DNA of 64,000 bases from Blasia pusilla (GCA_050084515.1 CM114272.1:36704001-36768000), one strand, 5' to 3'. Counted from the first letter of the stretch, positions 30,999 through 43,880 are shown. A program made the numbers and translations. Notes: generated by a model from the letters alone, not told the origin.

Positions 30999-33900
30999 TA
31001 CACATATATCCAAAAAGGAGTAAAATATTGCATAAAGGGGTGTAAAAACAAATTTCATAACAATGGACGACTAGGCACCCGCAAGTGATGATTCTAGAGG
31101 AAAGTATCAAAAGACACATGTAAATGATTGAATACTTCCATTGCAAAAGGAATAAATTCTTCGGCATAACTTAACTTTTTGATTCTTGCTGCAGCTTTGG
31201 CCGCCAAACCTTTGGTATGTGCGGCTCGACACACCAAGTCAGAACTTGTTGGATCAGTAACCAAGACATCACCTACTGTCCGGAATCCACCTCGAGACAT
31301 AACAAGATCTACTCTCCGACAAAAGGTTGCTTGTGTGGTTGAAGGTAGGACATGGAGTTGTTCTTGCCCAATGGTGTATCTTGCCGTACAAGCCACCAAT
31401 GCTACCGCCTCTCTAATCAAGTCATGTGTGGCCGTTCGTTCTCCACCATATAAACATCGGAGAATATGGATACCCTTGGCATCAATGGGATCCCTACATA
31501 CACACTTCGGCATACCTAAGAGAGAAGGATGGGGAAGTCCAAGTCGTAACCGCAAAATTGTCGAGAATATACTTCGAGGAAGAAAAAATGGAAGAATAAG
31601 AGGATTTGCAGTAAGCCACGCCCCAGCTTCGGTACCTGCACTTGAATATAGACGAGCTCGACTAGCATCAAAGGATTCCTTGGAGAAAATGCTAGAAAAG
31701 TTGATTTGATGCAGATTCTCGGAGATATGCTCTTGAAGTCGATCAAGCCCTTCCGTAATCAGTTGACTGAAAGGGGGTAGAAGCCATAATGGGTGCTACC
31801 AACGCCTAACCCCCCAAAAAGGTTACGGGAGTAGATGCGACTATGGAGGACAGTCCTTGCCCTACAAAAGAAATAGGCAAGATAGCTTGTCCTGAAGCAA
31901 AGACACCATCCTCTCCCTCAAAGATATTCGGGCCAAAAAGTTGCCAAGATAAAAGTGTTAAAAGAGGCCAACCGATGTAAAGTGGGAGGACAAGTGCAAA
32001 GAAGGTAGGAAGGACGTTGTAGAAAACATTGGGAGAGAATCCCATAAGCCACTTGGGGATCCCCTAGATGAGGTAACAAATTAAGCCATTACACGTCTTT
32101 CAAAAGGGTCTCATCCAAGAACTTTGAGACATAGCCCATGAAGCCAATTGGGACCCCAAGAACTCTAACCCCTTAAATGTAGATGGGAAAATGAGGAGTA
32201 GGTGGGGTGAATGTTAAGGGAAGGCATGAAGGAGACCATACTCCATATTTACTAGGTTGGACTTTAAGGTTTAAGAAAGAGAGTTGCTCCACGAAATGGA
32301 TATAAGTAGGAACCACTTGAGAAGAAGGACCTATAATGTGAGTATCATCAGCAATAGAAGGGAAAATACAAGATGAAAATGCTAGCGCTTATGCTCGGAG
32401 GGCACGAAAATGGGCAATGGCAAAGAGTGGGCCACCCATGGGATCACCTCGACATGTGCCACAAGCCAATTGTAGAATACTATATTCCCCAAAAGTAGCA
32501 TGATGGGAATAGATAATAGGCGTATCAGAGGCATAGAAGGAGCAAACAAATAGAATGAGGCTCACCAGTTGTCCTCCTGCACAACGTAACTCCTCAAAGA
32601 TGGCCGCACGAGAAACTGAATTCAATGCGTTAGCCACTTCGGCTTGAATTGCTACCCAATCTCGATGAATATCAAGAGTGGAGCGAATCCCATGTATCAC
32701 AGCCTCACAACCTCCAAGAGTTGCCACTCCAAATTGATGAGGAAATAAGTGGACACTAAAGTGAGGACGAAAGTGCAAGCATAGGGATCGACTAACCAAG
32801 CTGTATAAAACCTCTTCAATAGCCAAAGGGCGCACACCTAAAAGAGGCTTATCCATAACCAACAAACGACAAGCCCTTGGTAGCCTAGAGATAGAGAATG
32901 TGAGACGACCTATCGCCATATGTGCACACACCTTATATAGAGAGACAAAGCCCCTTGCTAAAGCTGTTGGGATAAAGCAATCGCGGAGATGCTCAAAAAC
33001 CATCCTTGATAGGCCGCTTGTTGATAAGCGAGGAGTATGCAGAAAAGCCCTTGTGGAAACCTCCAAGTCAAGGTTCGTTGTATAGTCTTCCATAAAAGAT
33101 GGAGCATCGCCACTTGAAGGAGGATGAAGAGCTTCTAAGAGAGCCACTGTTTCCTCACTTGGAACCGTCGGAGAAAGAGGACCCAATGCTCAAGTTGCAT
33201 GTGAAAACTTACCAACCTGCCCAAAAAGTAGACTTTATCGAAGGCGTTGGTGTATTGAAGGCCTCGCATGATTGGCAGGTTGAGTGGGATGAGCCACAGC
33301 TAAGGCCTCTGCTCAAAGTACATGCTGATTCTAAAGATTGTCCTAATCCTCACACGTAAAGCGTTGAATACGTATGGAGGTTTCACGATGACCCGTTGCA
33401 CCACCCCTTGGAGGAAGGACTAAAACCCATTGTGGGAAGAGTAATAGGAGATATAAAGCATTGATATATGTGGGATCACGCGCTAACCTGTCTAATAGGA
33501 AAAGAAAAGCTTGTTGGGTGATAGGGTGAAGAGCAATAGGAATGTGAGTGTAGAGTCTAGGACGAAGAAGACCTGGATGGAAAGAGCGAAGGAGATCAAT
33601 TTGGCTTAACCTGTTCCAAGCAGTTGTTGTCGGGAGTGGAGTAGGAGGTGGTATCGGGTTAGGGATTGAAGGCCCATGCATGGATTGACAGTACCGCTAA
33701 TGTCTTTTGATCCCATTAGGACCAAACTCCTAACCACAAGGTATGCAACAAGTCTTTGGTACAAATGGAGAAGTAGAAGGGTTACAAGGAGAGTAGGTGG
33801 GAGGTGCAAGAGGTGGTGATGGCCGACGATGAGGGGGTAAGAAGGTTGGGGAAGCAAGAGGAGGAAGACGGAAGATTCAGGTAGAATAGATGGGAGTTGG

Positions 33901-34505
33901 AAGCAAGGGCATAAATGAGATATGAAGAGCAAGGAAGACTTTTGGGAGGAATTGACCTAAAACAAACCCGTACACAAAAATAGAAGCTTACAGATAAGGA
34001 AGAAAAACCAGAAAATCTACTTCATATGAAAAGAATGAGCTTGTCAAGACGATCGAAACAAGTCCAAACACGTCTAAAACCGACATTCCATAAGAAAGTT
34101 ATGAAAGAAATTGGAAACACCAAAAGAGAGGATGTCACGAGTAAGTGAGCCACCCACCAATGACCGCTATGAGGGAACGAGTTCGTAATGTTGGGTCCTG
34201 CCCATATCAAAAGATCCAAAAAAACAAGAGGAATCCCTTAAACCAATGGTAACCCGGTATCACTCTACAAGGAGAGCGCTATGTTTGAAATTGCATATAG
34301 GAATCTATGAGCACATTTAGGAGAGAAGGAGGTCCAAAGATCCCAAGAACTTTGGAAAACTCAATATTAATTGGAAAAAAGAAGACCACAAAGTTCAAGC
34401 TTGAGAAGGTGTTCATATTGGGCCTTAGATTGAAAAGATTGGATCACCATGGAAATAGTTACAAGAAAAATTCTAGACATCCCTCCATCTTCTCCGCCAT
34501 AGTCC
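30999..34505 (-). mobile_element. Non-LTR retrotransposon with restriction-like endonuclease, copy 2
   Basis: Boundaries are inferred by comparing this locus with 63,800-64,000, where the same left flank (CCTCGTTATTTT, CTCACTTCC, GGAGTG) runs almost directly into the same right flank (GCAAGAT..GTT..TTCATTTTGGATT) without this 3.5-kb block. The 3' end on the minus strand lies near 30,999-31,010; there is no clear poly-A tail. The 5' end lies near 34,505, leaving some 700 bp of possible 5' untranslated region before the first zinc motif. The length fits R2-like elements. Boundaries may be off by tens of bases. Confidence 0.6.
31094..33760 (-). pseudogene. Polyprotein relic of non-LTR element: zinc finger, RT, CCHC, endonuclease
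   Basis: Minus strand, in order. N-terminal zinc finger relic CCIPCG-EFGPNGIKRH-RYC (33,690-33,750) with two stops. PQWVLVLPPRGGATGH (about 33,400). RT core 33,186-32,389 with FGVATLGGCEAVIHGIRS and GTCRGDPMGGPLFAIAH, a TAA at the end of this frame, then FPSIADDTHI with the catalytic ADD at 32,344-32,352. Thumb relics to 31,806. Then the C-terminal frame 31,555-31,094 with CVCRDPIDAKGIHILRC (31,454-31,504; C-x-C-x9-H-x3-C), ERTATHD, RRVDLV (Asp at 31,307-31,309) and GDVLVTDP. This is the layout of R2-clade elements, whose restriction-like endonuclease nicks the target to prime reverse transcription. Frameshifts and stops make this copy inactive. RT assignment is firm; endonuclease type is by motif spacing. 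Confidence 0.8.
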
Positions 34506-35001
34506 TCCTCCTCCATAGCTTGCAAGATTAGTTCTTCATTTTGGATTACATAAGAACGATTTCTTGGTACACATGGGACGGTTGCAAAAGTCAAACAAGA
34601 CGGGTAAGCACAAGGAAAGACCGGTCATGAATACAAGATTAGTCTAATGCGTGGCAAAAAGCTCCTACAACGGCTTCTCTCAACTTTGAAACATTCCAAT
34701 CTGCTATGAAAGACCACAACTTACCCTCGTTATCCAAAATTGTTATCTAGAGAACTACAAAGCAAGAGAAATATCTATGACAAGAACGACGATGAGACTC
34801 AAACAGATGCCACACTATGATCAAGTAATGTGGAGGAATTAAATTGAGTGCCTCCTACTCTTGTGGAGGACACTTGTAGAAAACTACTGATGCAAGTTGG
34901 AATTGCAACATGATTCTTGGATCACAAAACGTCCTAGACAACGAGTCCAAATGACAAATCCAAAGCAAGCACAACTTACTACTTCATAGCACTGTGGCCT
35001 C
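34506..35001. other. Right flank of the non-LTR insertion
   Basis: 34,510-34,668 matches 63,906-64,000 at the window's right end, so this is the sequence that continues the BXL 3' flank. The rest to 35,001 has no recognised gene or repeat. Confidence 0.55.
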
Positions 35002-35345
35002 CTTGACATCTACTACAAAGTTGTGGACTATAGCTCCACTCTCACCAACTGGTTTCCTTATATACAACCTGCACACGTAAGTGATCCTCGTGATCTCTCT
35101 ACACCTTGACCGCCTGCATCAATAACTTTCTTGACACCTACTACAAAGTCGTGGACTATAGCTCCACTCTCACCAAGTGGTTTCCTTGTACAAAACCTGC
35201 ACACGTTAGTGATCCCCGTGATCTCTCTGCACCTTGGCCGCGTGCATCAATAACTTTCTTGACACTGTCTATAAAGTCGTTGACTATAGCTCCAATCTCA
35301 CCAATTGTTTCCTATTGACAACAGATGCATGTTAGTGATCCCTTG
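35002..35345 (+). repeat. Tandem repeat, 128-bp unit, about 2.7 copies
   Basis: Units begin CTTGACA at 35,002, 35,130 and 35,258, exactly 128 bp apart. Landmarks are TACAAAGT.GTGGACTATAG, CTCACCAA, CTGCACACGT.AGTGATCC and GTGATCTCTCT. The open frame 35,106-35,318 is only the repeat read through. The third unit is more diverged and incomplete. Confidence 0.88.
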
Positions 35346-36596
35346 ATGTCTGCACTAGCCCCATGCAATCAAGGAAAATTGAAAAGCAGAACCATACATA
35401 AGCTGCCCAATCTCGACAAATTCCGCCCACTCACAAGTTAGATTTTCCATGTATTCATGGATCAGCGTATTGACGCAATTAAGAGAAGTACAAGGGTCTG
35501 AACTCGGATTATCAAACTCTAAAAATGTTGAGAGTAAAGATCACATATTCTATATCTCTCAAGGGCATCACACAAGATATTGTGTGCCACAAGTACAAAA
35601 CAAATCCGAAAGCTAATCATTGAAGTTGTGGGGAGGAAGTGGAAATATCACAAACTTATGTGACAAACTTACGCTAGGAAAGCATATTTGAAGGTTATAT
35701 TAGAAAATCATATTGGAAGGTTATATTTATGAATTGGGATGATAGAACAAAATTAACCCTCTTAACGCAAATTTTAACGTGAAAATTTAAAGCATTCGGA
35801 ACTCTAACTCAGAATGAGTCAGAATTTATGTGTGTGGAATGAGCTATTACGCTCTCCTTGCAGAGAACCTCCCGCCTCCTTACCTCAAAGAGTCCGGAAT
35901 ATATTCTTGACGGAGTTTTTTGGGTTTTGGAAGAGCACCTACCGCCAATTCAAGGGAATTGGGAACTAAAATTCATATGGAAGATTATTGAAAGGTGTTT
36001 GGAACTCTAGTTCCAAATGAGCTTAAAGGCCGTGCATGTCCTTCTCAAAGGCCCCTTGGTTTGAATTCCTCATAGTAGTCCTAAAGTTGACACCGAAATA
36101 TGCTCATTCAGACCACTAGAATTTGAATCTAGTTCCCAATGAGCTCGAACATCTTGGACCACCCTCCCCCATCCCATCCCCAATCCACAAAGGATCAAGA
36201 AGATGCTCGTGGTTTATACCTACTATTGTTCGCTGAAGGAGTTGTTCCAGCTTTAAAATAGCATCTAGTGTCGATTGAAGGGCATTTGGAACTATAGATC
36301 CATTTGAGCTCCGACCAGACCCTCAACCCCAACCCCATCCCCCCATCCCCCCATCTACAAAGAACCCTTCCATTCTCTACAATATCTTACAGTTCCTGCT
36401 GTTCATGACTACAAATATCTAGTACCAAAGAATTTACATTTATACACAATACATTTCCAATCGGAGGAGAGTCTCATGCGTTGCTATATCTCTGACATCG
36501 ACCGGCTCAAACCTTGGCAACACACTTCCTTAATCCATCCGCTTCAATATGCTACATTTCATGTTCTATTTGCAAATCTATCCAATGGCATCAAAA
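35346..36596. other. Unassigned sequence before Y2
   Basis: No gene recognised. Scraps such as TTTGGAACTCTAGTTCC (about 35,990-36,020) and GAATTTGAATCTAGTTCCC resemble pieces of the 150-bp array unit, in isolation. Near 36,325-36,350 there is a short run of CCCCAT units. Confidence 0.45.
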
Positions 36597-36949
36597 TACA
36601 ATATCACGCCTGGAATGATCATGGCTCGCTCTATGGCCAATCAAGCTGGCATATCTACATGCCATGACTCAGTGGGGGACGTCCCGAGTACCTACTCCGA
36701 GGGCAAGTCTAGCACCTCATCAACTACCTCTGAACGAGAGGTAGTCATCTCTCCACGCTCACACAACGTGGCGGCCAGCCGGAATACCTCCTCTCGTCCA
36801 ACTTCCAACATTGCCAACTCCATGGTGGAAAACAACAGATTGTGGCTCATCCTAGTGGCCACCTCCAACAACGTGGTTTACACTGGCTCAAGATTGCACA
36901 CAGACAAAGTTCATGTGGGCTCGGGTATCAGGGCATGGGGCTCGCATCC

Positions 36950-37375
36950 GAGCCCGCCCATAGCCTACACCCTTTGCGTGGCCTGTGGCCCGCAACCGGC
37001 CCTAGGCGGGCTCAGTGTGGGCCGAGAGTGCGAGCCTTGGGCCCTCGCCTACCCGCTTGGAACCCTCACCTACCCGCGTCTGCCCGCTTGGAGCTCGCAC
37101 ATGCCCGTCGAGAGCCCGCGCCCAATCACCTTTGAGCCTGTGTCTGCCCGCACCTGCACGCCCTAGCCCACGCCCAATCAACCGTGAGCCCGCGCTTGCC
37201 CGCTTAAAGCTTGTGCCTGCCTCCAACCTGCACCTGACCCGCTTTGAGCCCGCGCCCAATTAGCTCTGAGCCTGCCTCTGCCCGCTTGAAGCCCGCGCCT
37301 GCCCGCTTGGAGCCTACGTCTAATCACCGAGAGGCCGCACGTGCCCGCCTTAAGCCTGCGCCTGCCCGTCTCGAG
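36950..37375 (+). repeat. GC-rich GCCCGC minisatellite-like stretch in Y2
   Basis: Imperfect repeats of GCCCGCGCC, TGCCCGC and GAGCCC, homologous to 16,970-17,410 but with different unit gains and losses. Long Pro/Arg/Ala frames here on both strands are by-products of composition. Confidence 0.75.
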
Positions 37376-38394
37376 CCATGCAATGGGTGTGGGTTCCGTG
37401 AGCCTCGGTCTACGTGGTGGGCTCGGGTGCGATCCGGACTTGTCCAAACACGTCAGTCCCATGGACGGACATGTCCGTTTCCGTGCAACCTCGCATTGGC
37501 TCCACCCAAGCCGACATAGGAGTGTTCTCTCCAACTTCTCATGACGTCGACGCATCTATCACTCTCATGGATACTACTGGTCATCGAGGCACCATCGATG
37601 GTATTTATAGTGCCTCCAACAATGTGAACGACTGGAGAACCCTGGCACGTCGCCCAACGATCCCCCCTTATAGGTCAATCTCAACCCTACCTCTCAATGG
37701 CTTGATTACTCTTGCATTGTAGGTGTATTGCGATTGATCTAATCTGGACCCCTAGTCAAACATCGAGTGTGGCATGATTTACAAGTATAAGTAGCAACGT
37801 TTTTCCGGGACATTTTTTTGCTAGCGATCTCTCTGCACCAAAGGTGCAAAGCGCGTGCTCTAGAAGTGAGAGAATGTGAGCTCCGGATTGTTGATCTTTT
37901 GTAGGTCTACACAGAATTTCAAAAGGCAAGGTTTTCTTCTCTTTCCAAATGCAACACTTGTGTTGTTGTCGATCTCCTTTACGTTGGAGTTTAATAGAAT
38001 TTCATTTTGATATCAATTGCAGCAAGATAGAAAACCCCTTTCTCGAGGCCATGACAATCCCATCTTGGCTTGGCTTTTTTTCAATGTGTATTTGGCGCGC
38101 AACGCGTCTAATGCATCTAGATAGTATCGATAAATTTATAAAGGGAATATAAAGAGGTCCTAAAATTCTGGTCGCTCAAGTTATATAACTCATTTGAAAA
38201 TCTAATGCGCTTGCCATATCAACTATAAGTCTAACTAGTATCATGCCCATTCACTGACCTTGTTAGAGGTCTCGTCGAGTTCATTTCAAGCTCAATTTCG
38301 AACTAGTAAGCCTTACTTCTCTTTCTCATCTCTACCATTGGAGGAAAAAGTTCTTGCACTAGAGGGAACAGTTCTAGCAGTAGAGAGAACAGTT

Positions 38395-40330
38395 CTCAAA
38401 TGATCCTCCTTCTCATTTTGACAACTAGATCTATAGATTTGATGGTGAGGCAATTGCTTAAGAGGCCAACGATTTGATTTGGGAACTATAGTTCTAAATA
38501 CCCTTGTTTAGAAATTTGTTCTTGTCTCTTGGACTAGAATTTGAGTTCGATTGATCCTCCTTTTCAATTCAAGAACTCAATCTATAGTTCTATTTGTGAG
38601 GTAGCCAAGAAATAGGCTAGCAATTTGATTTGGGATCTATAGTTCCAAATGCCCTCGTTTTAGGATCCGCTCTTGTCTTAGGAACCCTAACATGATTTCC
38701 GATTGATCCTCTTTCTCATTTTGAGAACTAGATATATGATTCAGATGGTGAGGCAACTGCTTAGGAGGCCTACAATCTCATTTGGGAACTACACTTCCAA
38801 ATGCCCTCGTTAAAGGATTTTTTCTCGTCTCTAGAACCAGAATCTGAGTTCCGATTGATCCTCCTTTTCAATTCAAGAACTTAATCTATAGTGGAGTTCG
38901 TGAGGTAGCCACGAAAATGGCTTGCGATTTGATTTTGGATCTATAATTTTGAATGCCCTCGTTTGGAGATCCATTTTTGTCTCTCGAACTAAAACCTCAG
39001 TTGCGATAGATTCTCCTTTTCATTTCGAGAAGTGGATCTTTAGTTCTGATGGTGAGGTAGCCGGCAAATTAAAGAGGTGAGCGATTTGATTTGGGAACTC
39101 CAATTTTGAAAGCCTTCATTTAGGGATCTGTTCTGCTCTCTAGAAATTCAATCTGAGTTCGAATTGATTCTCCTTCTCATTTCTAGAAGTGGAGCTATAG
39201 TTCTAATGGTGTGGAAGGTGGGAAAGAGATGAGTGATTTTATTTGGGAACTCCAATTCTGAATGCCCCCGTTCAGGCTCAATTCTCGTCACTGGAACCAT
39301 AACCTGAGTTCCAATTGATCCTCCATCTCATTTTGAGAACTCGATCTATAGTTCTGATGGTCAAGTAGCCGGCAAAGAGGCCAACAATTTGATTTGGGAA
39401 CTACGGCTCCAAAAGCCCTCATTTAGGGATCGATTGTCATCTCTAGAATCAAAACCTAAGTTCTGATTGATCCTCCTTTTCATTTTGAGAACTAGATCCG
39501 TAGGTTTGACGGTGATAAAGTCAAGAAATAGACCCACAATCTCATTAGGGAACTAGAGTTTAGAATGCCCCCGATTGAGCTCAAGTTTTGTCACTAGAAC
39601 TGGAACTTGAGTTGTGACTGATCCTCCTTGTTATTTTGAGAACTAGATCTATAGCTCCAATGGTGAGGTAGCCACCAAAGAGTTTGAGGATTTCATTTGG
39701 GAACTATAATTTTGAATGCCCTTGTTTAAAGATCAGTTCTCGTCTTTGGAATATGAACGTGACCTCTAATTGATCCTCTTATCATTTCAAGAATTGGATC
39801 TATAGCTCCGATGGTGAGGTAGGCGAGAAAGAGTTTGAGGATTTTTATTTGGGAACTACGGTTCCGAATGCCCTCGTTTAGGGATCAGGTCTTGTCTTTG
39901 GAACATGAACCTGAGTTGAACCTACGTTCCAATTGATCTTCCTTATCATTTCAAGAATTGGATCTATAGCTCCGATGGTGAGGTAGCTAGGAAAGAGACC
40001 CACGATATCATTTGGGAACTATAGTTGTGAATCACTCGTTTAGGGATCAGTTCTCGTCTCTCGAACCGGAACCTAGGTACCGATTGATCCTCCTTATTAT
40101 TTCTAGTACTGGATCTTTAGTTCCCCTGGTGAGACAACCAAGAAAGAGGCTAGAGATATCATTTGGGAACTAGAGTTCCAAATGCCCTTGTTTGGGCTTA
40201 GTTTTTGGTACAAGAACCGGAACTTGAGTTTTGATTGATCCTCCTTGTCACTTCGAGAACTAGATCTATAGCTTTGATGGTGAGGTATGTAGTCGGGAAG
40301 GAGTCCCACGATTTCATTGGGGAATTATAG
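38395..40330 (+). repeat. Degenerate tandem array, period about 150 bp (Y2)
   Basis: Same unit and order as the Y1 array. It contains an extra unit near 39,720-39,880, where the GAGAAAGAGTTTGAGG variant occurs twice. Confidence 0.82.
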
Positions 40331-40586
40331 TTCCGATCTAGAGTTCCAAAGCTCAAGCAGCCAAGAAAGAGCTAAGCGGAATGCTTATCGTTTAGACTCT
40401 CATGTCCAATTTTCATTTCTCGACTAAGGCCTATCAAATTGGTCCTAGATACATAATTCTGATGCTATTGGATGTATATTTTTTATTAGGAGGCGGGAGA
40501 TGTCATCTAGAGCTGCATTCTTTAGTGTTCTTTGTGAAACTATTTTGATCTATCTATCATTTGCACAACTACTTTGCATGTTAGAG

Positions 40587-40600
40587 TTTAGGGTTTAGGG
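40587..40600 (+). repeat. Short interstitial telomere-like motif in Y2
   Basis: Two TTTAGGG units at the position equivalent to those in Y1 and X1. Confidence 0.65.
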
Positions 40601-40849
40601 TTTGGTACTAGACTTCTGATTGACACTCGTTCTCATTTCTTGTTGGATTCACTTCTTATTTTTGGTAGTATGTCTATAGTTTGGCTGCAACGAAATGTAT
40701 ATTTTTGAATGGCGAGCGAGAGATGTCAATTAGAGCTCGGATTTCTCAATTGAATTATGTTCTCATTTCTTGAACTAGAGTTTAGGGAATTGGATTCTAT
40801 TATTATTTTTTTAACTAGATCTATAGTTCCGACTCTTAGATACTCCCGA

Positions 40850-41200
40850 CCAAGGCCACCTTGTTCTCTTGGAACTAGAGTTCCAATTGCTAATTTTGTT
40901 TGAATGAGTTTGCATTTCTAGAACTAAATCTATAGTATTAATTCTTTTGTAGTCCTTGTAGAGGCCAATGATATCATTGGGAACTAGAGTTCCAATTGCT
41001 AATTTTGTTTGAATGAGTTTACATTTATGGAATTGGTTCTATAATATTAATTCTTATGTAGTCCTTGTAGAGGCCAACAATGTCATTGGGAACTAGAGTT
41101 CCAATTGCTAATTTGGCTGGAATGAGTTTGTATTTCTAGAACTTGATCTATAGTATTCATTCTTATGTTTTCCCTGTAGAGGCCATCAATATTATTCGGA
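40850..41200 (+). repeat. Second tandem array in Y2, period about 110 bp
   Basis: Three units with GGAACTAGAGTTCCAATTGC, TGAATGAGTTT and TAGTCCTTGTAGAGGCCAA. Homologous to 20,660-20,940. Confidence 0.7.
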
Positions 41201-41639
41201 ACAATAGAATGCTCGGCTGATTCGAGTGAGGTTATCACACTGAAATTACGACGTTGAAGCGTACAACCGCCTTAATGAGTTTTAGTTCTGAATGTGCTTA
41301 GGAGCTTGCCGACAGTGATTTTCGAAGAATTAGATGACTGGTCTGTTTATCTACTTTGTGCGTAATGTAAACCTCTCTCCTTTAGTCCCATTTTACTAAA
41401 GTAGAGAAATGGTGGAGAGATAAGGCAAAGGAGGAACGTCAAAGGCCGCATTAGTTGGCCTTTGACGCTTGGGTTTCTTTCTTACAATGTACGTAATTTC
41501 ATTAATGGGATTGGCTCATAATGTTTGGATATCCATCTTTAGTATGTTAAGATATACACATGGTAACCACACAGATTATGACCTCCCATATTCATTCAAG
41601 TATGGACTTGTGTTCCTATTGCATGTTGTCTAAAACCTA

Positions 41640-41990
41640 ACCTGGTAACGCTTTGAACGTAGTATCCCTTCAAATGCACGACCGCACCCTTAAGACATGG
41701 TAACGCTTTGACGTACTTCCCTTGTGGACGTGGTAATGATCTAGACGTAGTACCCTCTCAGACATGGTAGTGCTTCTAACATAGTTCCCCTTTGGACGTA
41801 GTAACGATCAAGACGTAGTACCTTTTTGGACGTGGTAATGATCTAGATGTAGTACCCTCTCAGACGTGGTAACGCTCCAAATGTAGTACCCTTTCAAACA
41901 TATTAGTCCTTCAAACTTGGACACCCTTCACACGAAGTATCACCGCTTTTGACGTGGTAGCAATTCAGACATAATATCCATTCAGAGTTG
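41640..41990 (+). repeat. Tandem repeat, 34-bp unit
   Basis: About eight to ten degenerate units of the type GACGTGGTAATGATCTAGAC followed by GTAGTACCCTCTCA (34 bp), clearest between about 41,728 and 41,900. It is present only in Y2; neither Y1 nor X1 has it. Confidence 0.8.
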
Positions 41991-43180
41991 TGCTAAGTTG
42001 TTTGTAGTGCGTAAAAGTAACTGAAGGATTTCGTGTGAATCATCACGAATCTCTATCCTTCATTACTTTATGTTTCTATTAGAGGGTGCCGAGTCATCTC
42101 GCAACCGCCCTACAATGTACTCTTTTGTAGCCTCGTGAGCCAACATAGTTTTGGCGGGCTAATATACGATATAACTATACCTAATACAGAAGTTTGAACC
42201 GTGGGCTAGGGTATATTGGAACGTATGTTATGATAAGGAATCTAGTAATACAATCACATTGTTGTCAATTTCCTCCTCTTTCGGACATTGAGTTATTGGC
42301 CAAGGTGGACGTCATCCTAATAAGGTTCAGTTAAGAAATGGGATGTCATCATTATAAGTTTTAGTATCAATTCCTAGATTTGCAAGGAAAAGGACGTTTA
42401 GTGATACGTTCAAGGAGTTGAGATTAAATCTGGTGGTGTCATTGGATCCCCGATGTCAAAATCTTGAGCTCATTGAAATTCCATCATAGACCAGAGCAAC
42501 AGGTGTCTAAGGGACCGAGTTCCAAAATTCCTAAGGTTGTGCAGATCTTAACTTTCTAATTCACCAAGGTTAGTTCACGTCTACATATATTCGTACTGAA
42601 TGCATTTATAATGAGTACTATATTGCTCGATTTTTGTCTATCTTGCATTAAGAATTGGGTTTTCTTTTTGCGTTAAGAGGAGATAGTGGATGGGTACCTA
42701 CCTGATGGTACAAAATTCTACTAGTGGGAAATTACATAGAGCAGTTGCCTTCTCTAAACTTCATGAGGCCACCGGAGATGATTTTTTCCAAATTATCCCG
42801 TTTATAGTAGTTTGGAGGAAAAGATTGTCCCACGGCCAACGACTGACTTTCTTGTATATAGCCATAAGCAAGTCATTGGTAGAATTGATATAACCTCACG
42901 AGGATTTTTCTAGACTATTGTAAACAAGGGGGTGTAAGATGATAAGTGGGGTGTACTTTTTGACATAGTATTTATAAATATTGTTAGCGCATCAAATGAT
43001 TATGAACAGTTTAGTGTAGCAGAATTTGGAGATGTTTTTGGCCACGGGTGTCGTCTTAATGCAAGCAAAAGATTATTGCTGTTCTTCGTTGAAATTGAAA
43101 CACTCACAAATCTTATAGTTGCTTGCCAAAGAGCCTCCAATCTCTGCTTTTGAGTAATTCCTTGTACAATCATATTTCCA

Positions 43181-43880
43181 ATGATTGATCCAAAGAGACA
43201 GAAGATTGGGAATGGAGGATATCTCATGGTTGTAATAGCGGTATTTTGCAATGGTTTTAATGAGTACACTCTTGACAAACAACTCGCTGTTGTAAGTAGA
43301 TTACTTGGCAAAAAACTTCTTTCCGCCTCCCTTAGCGACATTAAAAATAGGATCACGGAGGAGTATAGATTCCTTTCGACCCTCGAAGCGAACGTGTTTT
43401 GAATGGATGACCATGTGGAGATTTTCTCTGGTTGGAGCGCGGAAGAATGCCATTGCGGTAAATCTAGGTTATCATACTAGTGGCTCTAGTGGTGAGTTTC
43501 TTATTTGGAACCTTAGTTTTGATCATGATTACATACAGTCTAATTCTTATTTGAAAGATATGTACTAACTCCCAAAGTTGGTACCATCACACATTTCAGG
43601 CATCTATTTCCAAGCATTCTATCCGCAAGTGGATGAGGCAACATTGTCGGACTTCTGCATGAAATTCGATCAATTCTTCAATATCGATTCAAACCGTAGT
43701 CTTCTAAGGACTACCCTTGCATTGAATTCTGAGCCAAAAAAAAAGATAGCACCTTCCAAAGGCAATAAACATGTGGATGCCCGGAATCGCAAAGGAGCAA
43801 AAGACCCGGATAAGGAAGAGGAGTTAGATGATGACAAATCAGAAGCTAGCTCCGGGATTTTTTGCTCGGAATCATGCTAG
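43181..43880 (+). pseudogene. Relic open frames of Y2 (unidentified protein)
   Basis: Frames 43,181-43,402 (YTLDKQLAVVSRLLGKKL), 43,305-43,568 (NLGYHTSGSSGEFLIWNLSF) and 43,578-43,880 (SHISGIYFQAFYPQVDEATL, DFCMKFDQFFNIDSN, then a Lys/Asp/Glu-rich tail). The last two are in the same frame, separated only by the TAA after KDMY. Upstream, 42,690-42,893 is another piece (FSKLHEATGDDFFQIIPF). Family unknown. Confidence 0.45.
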
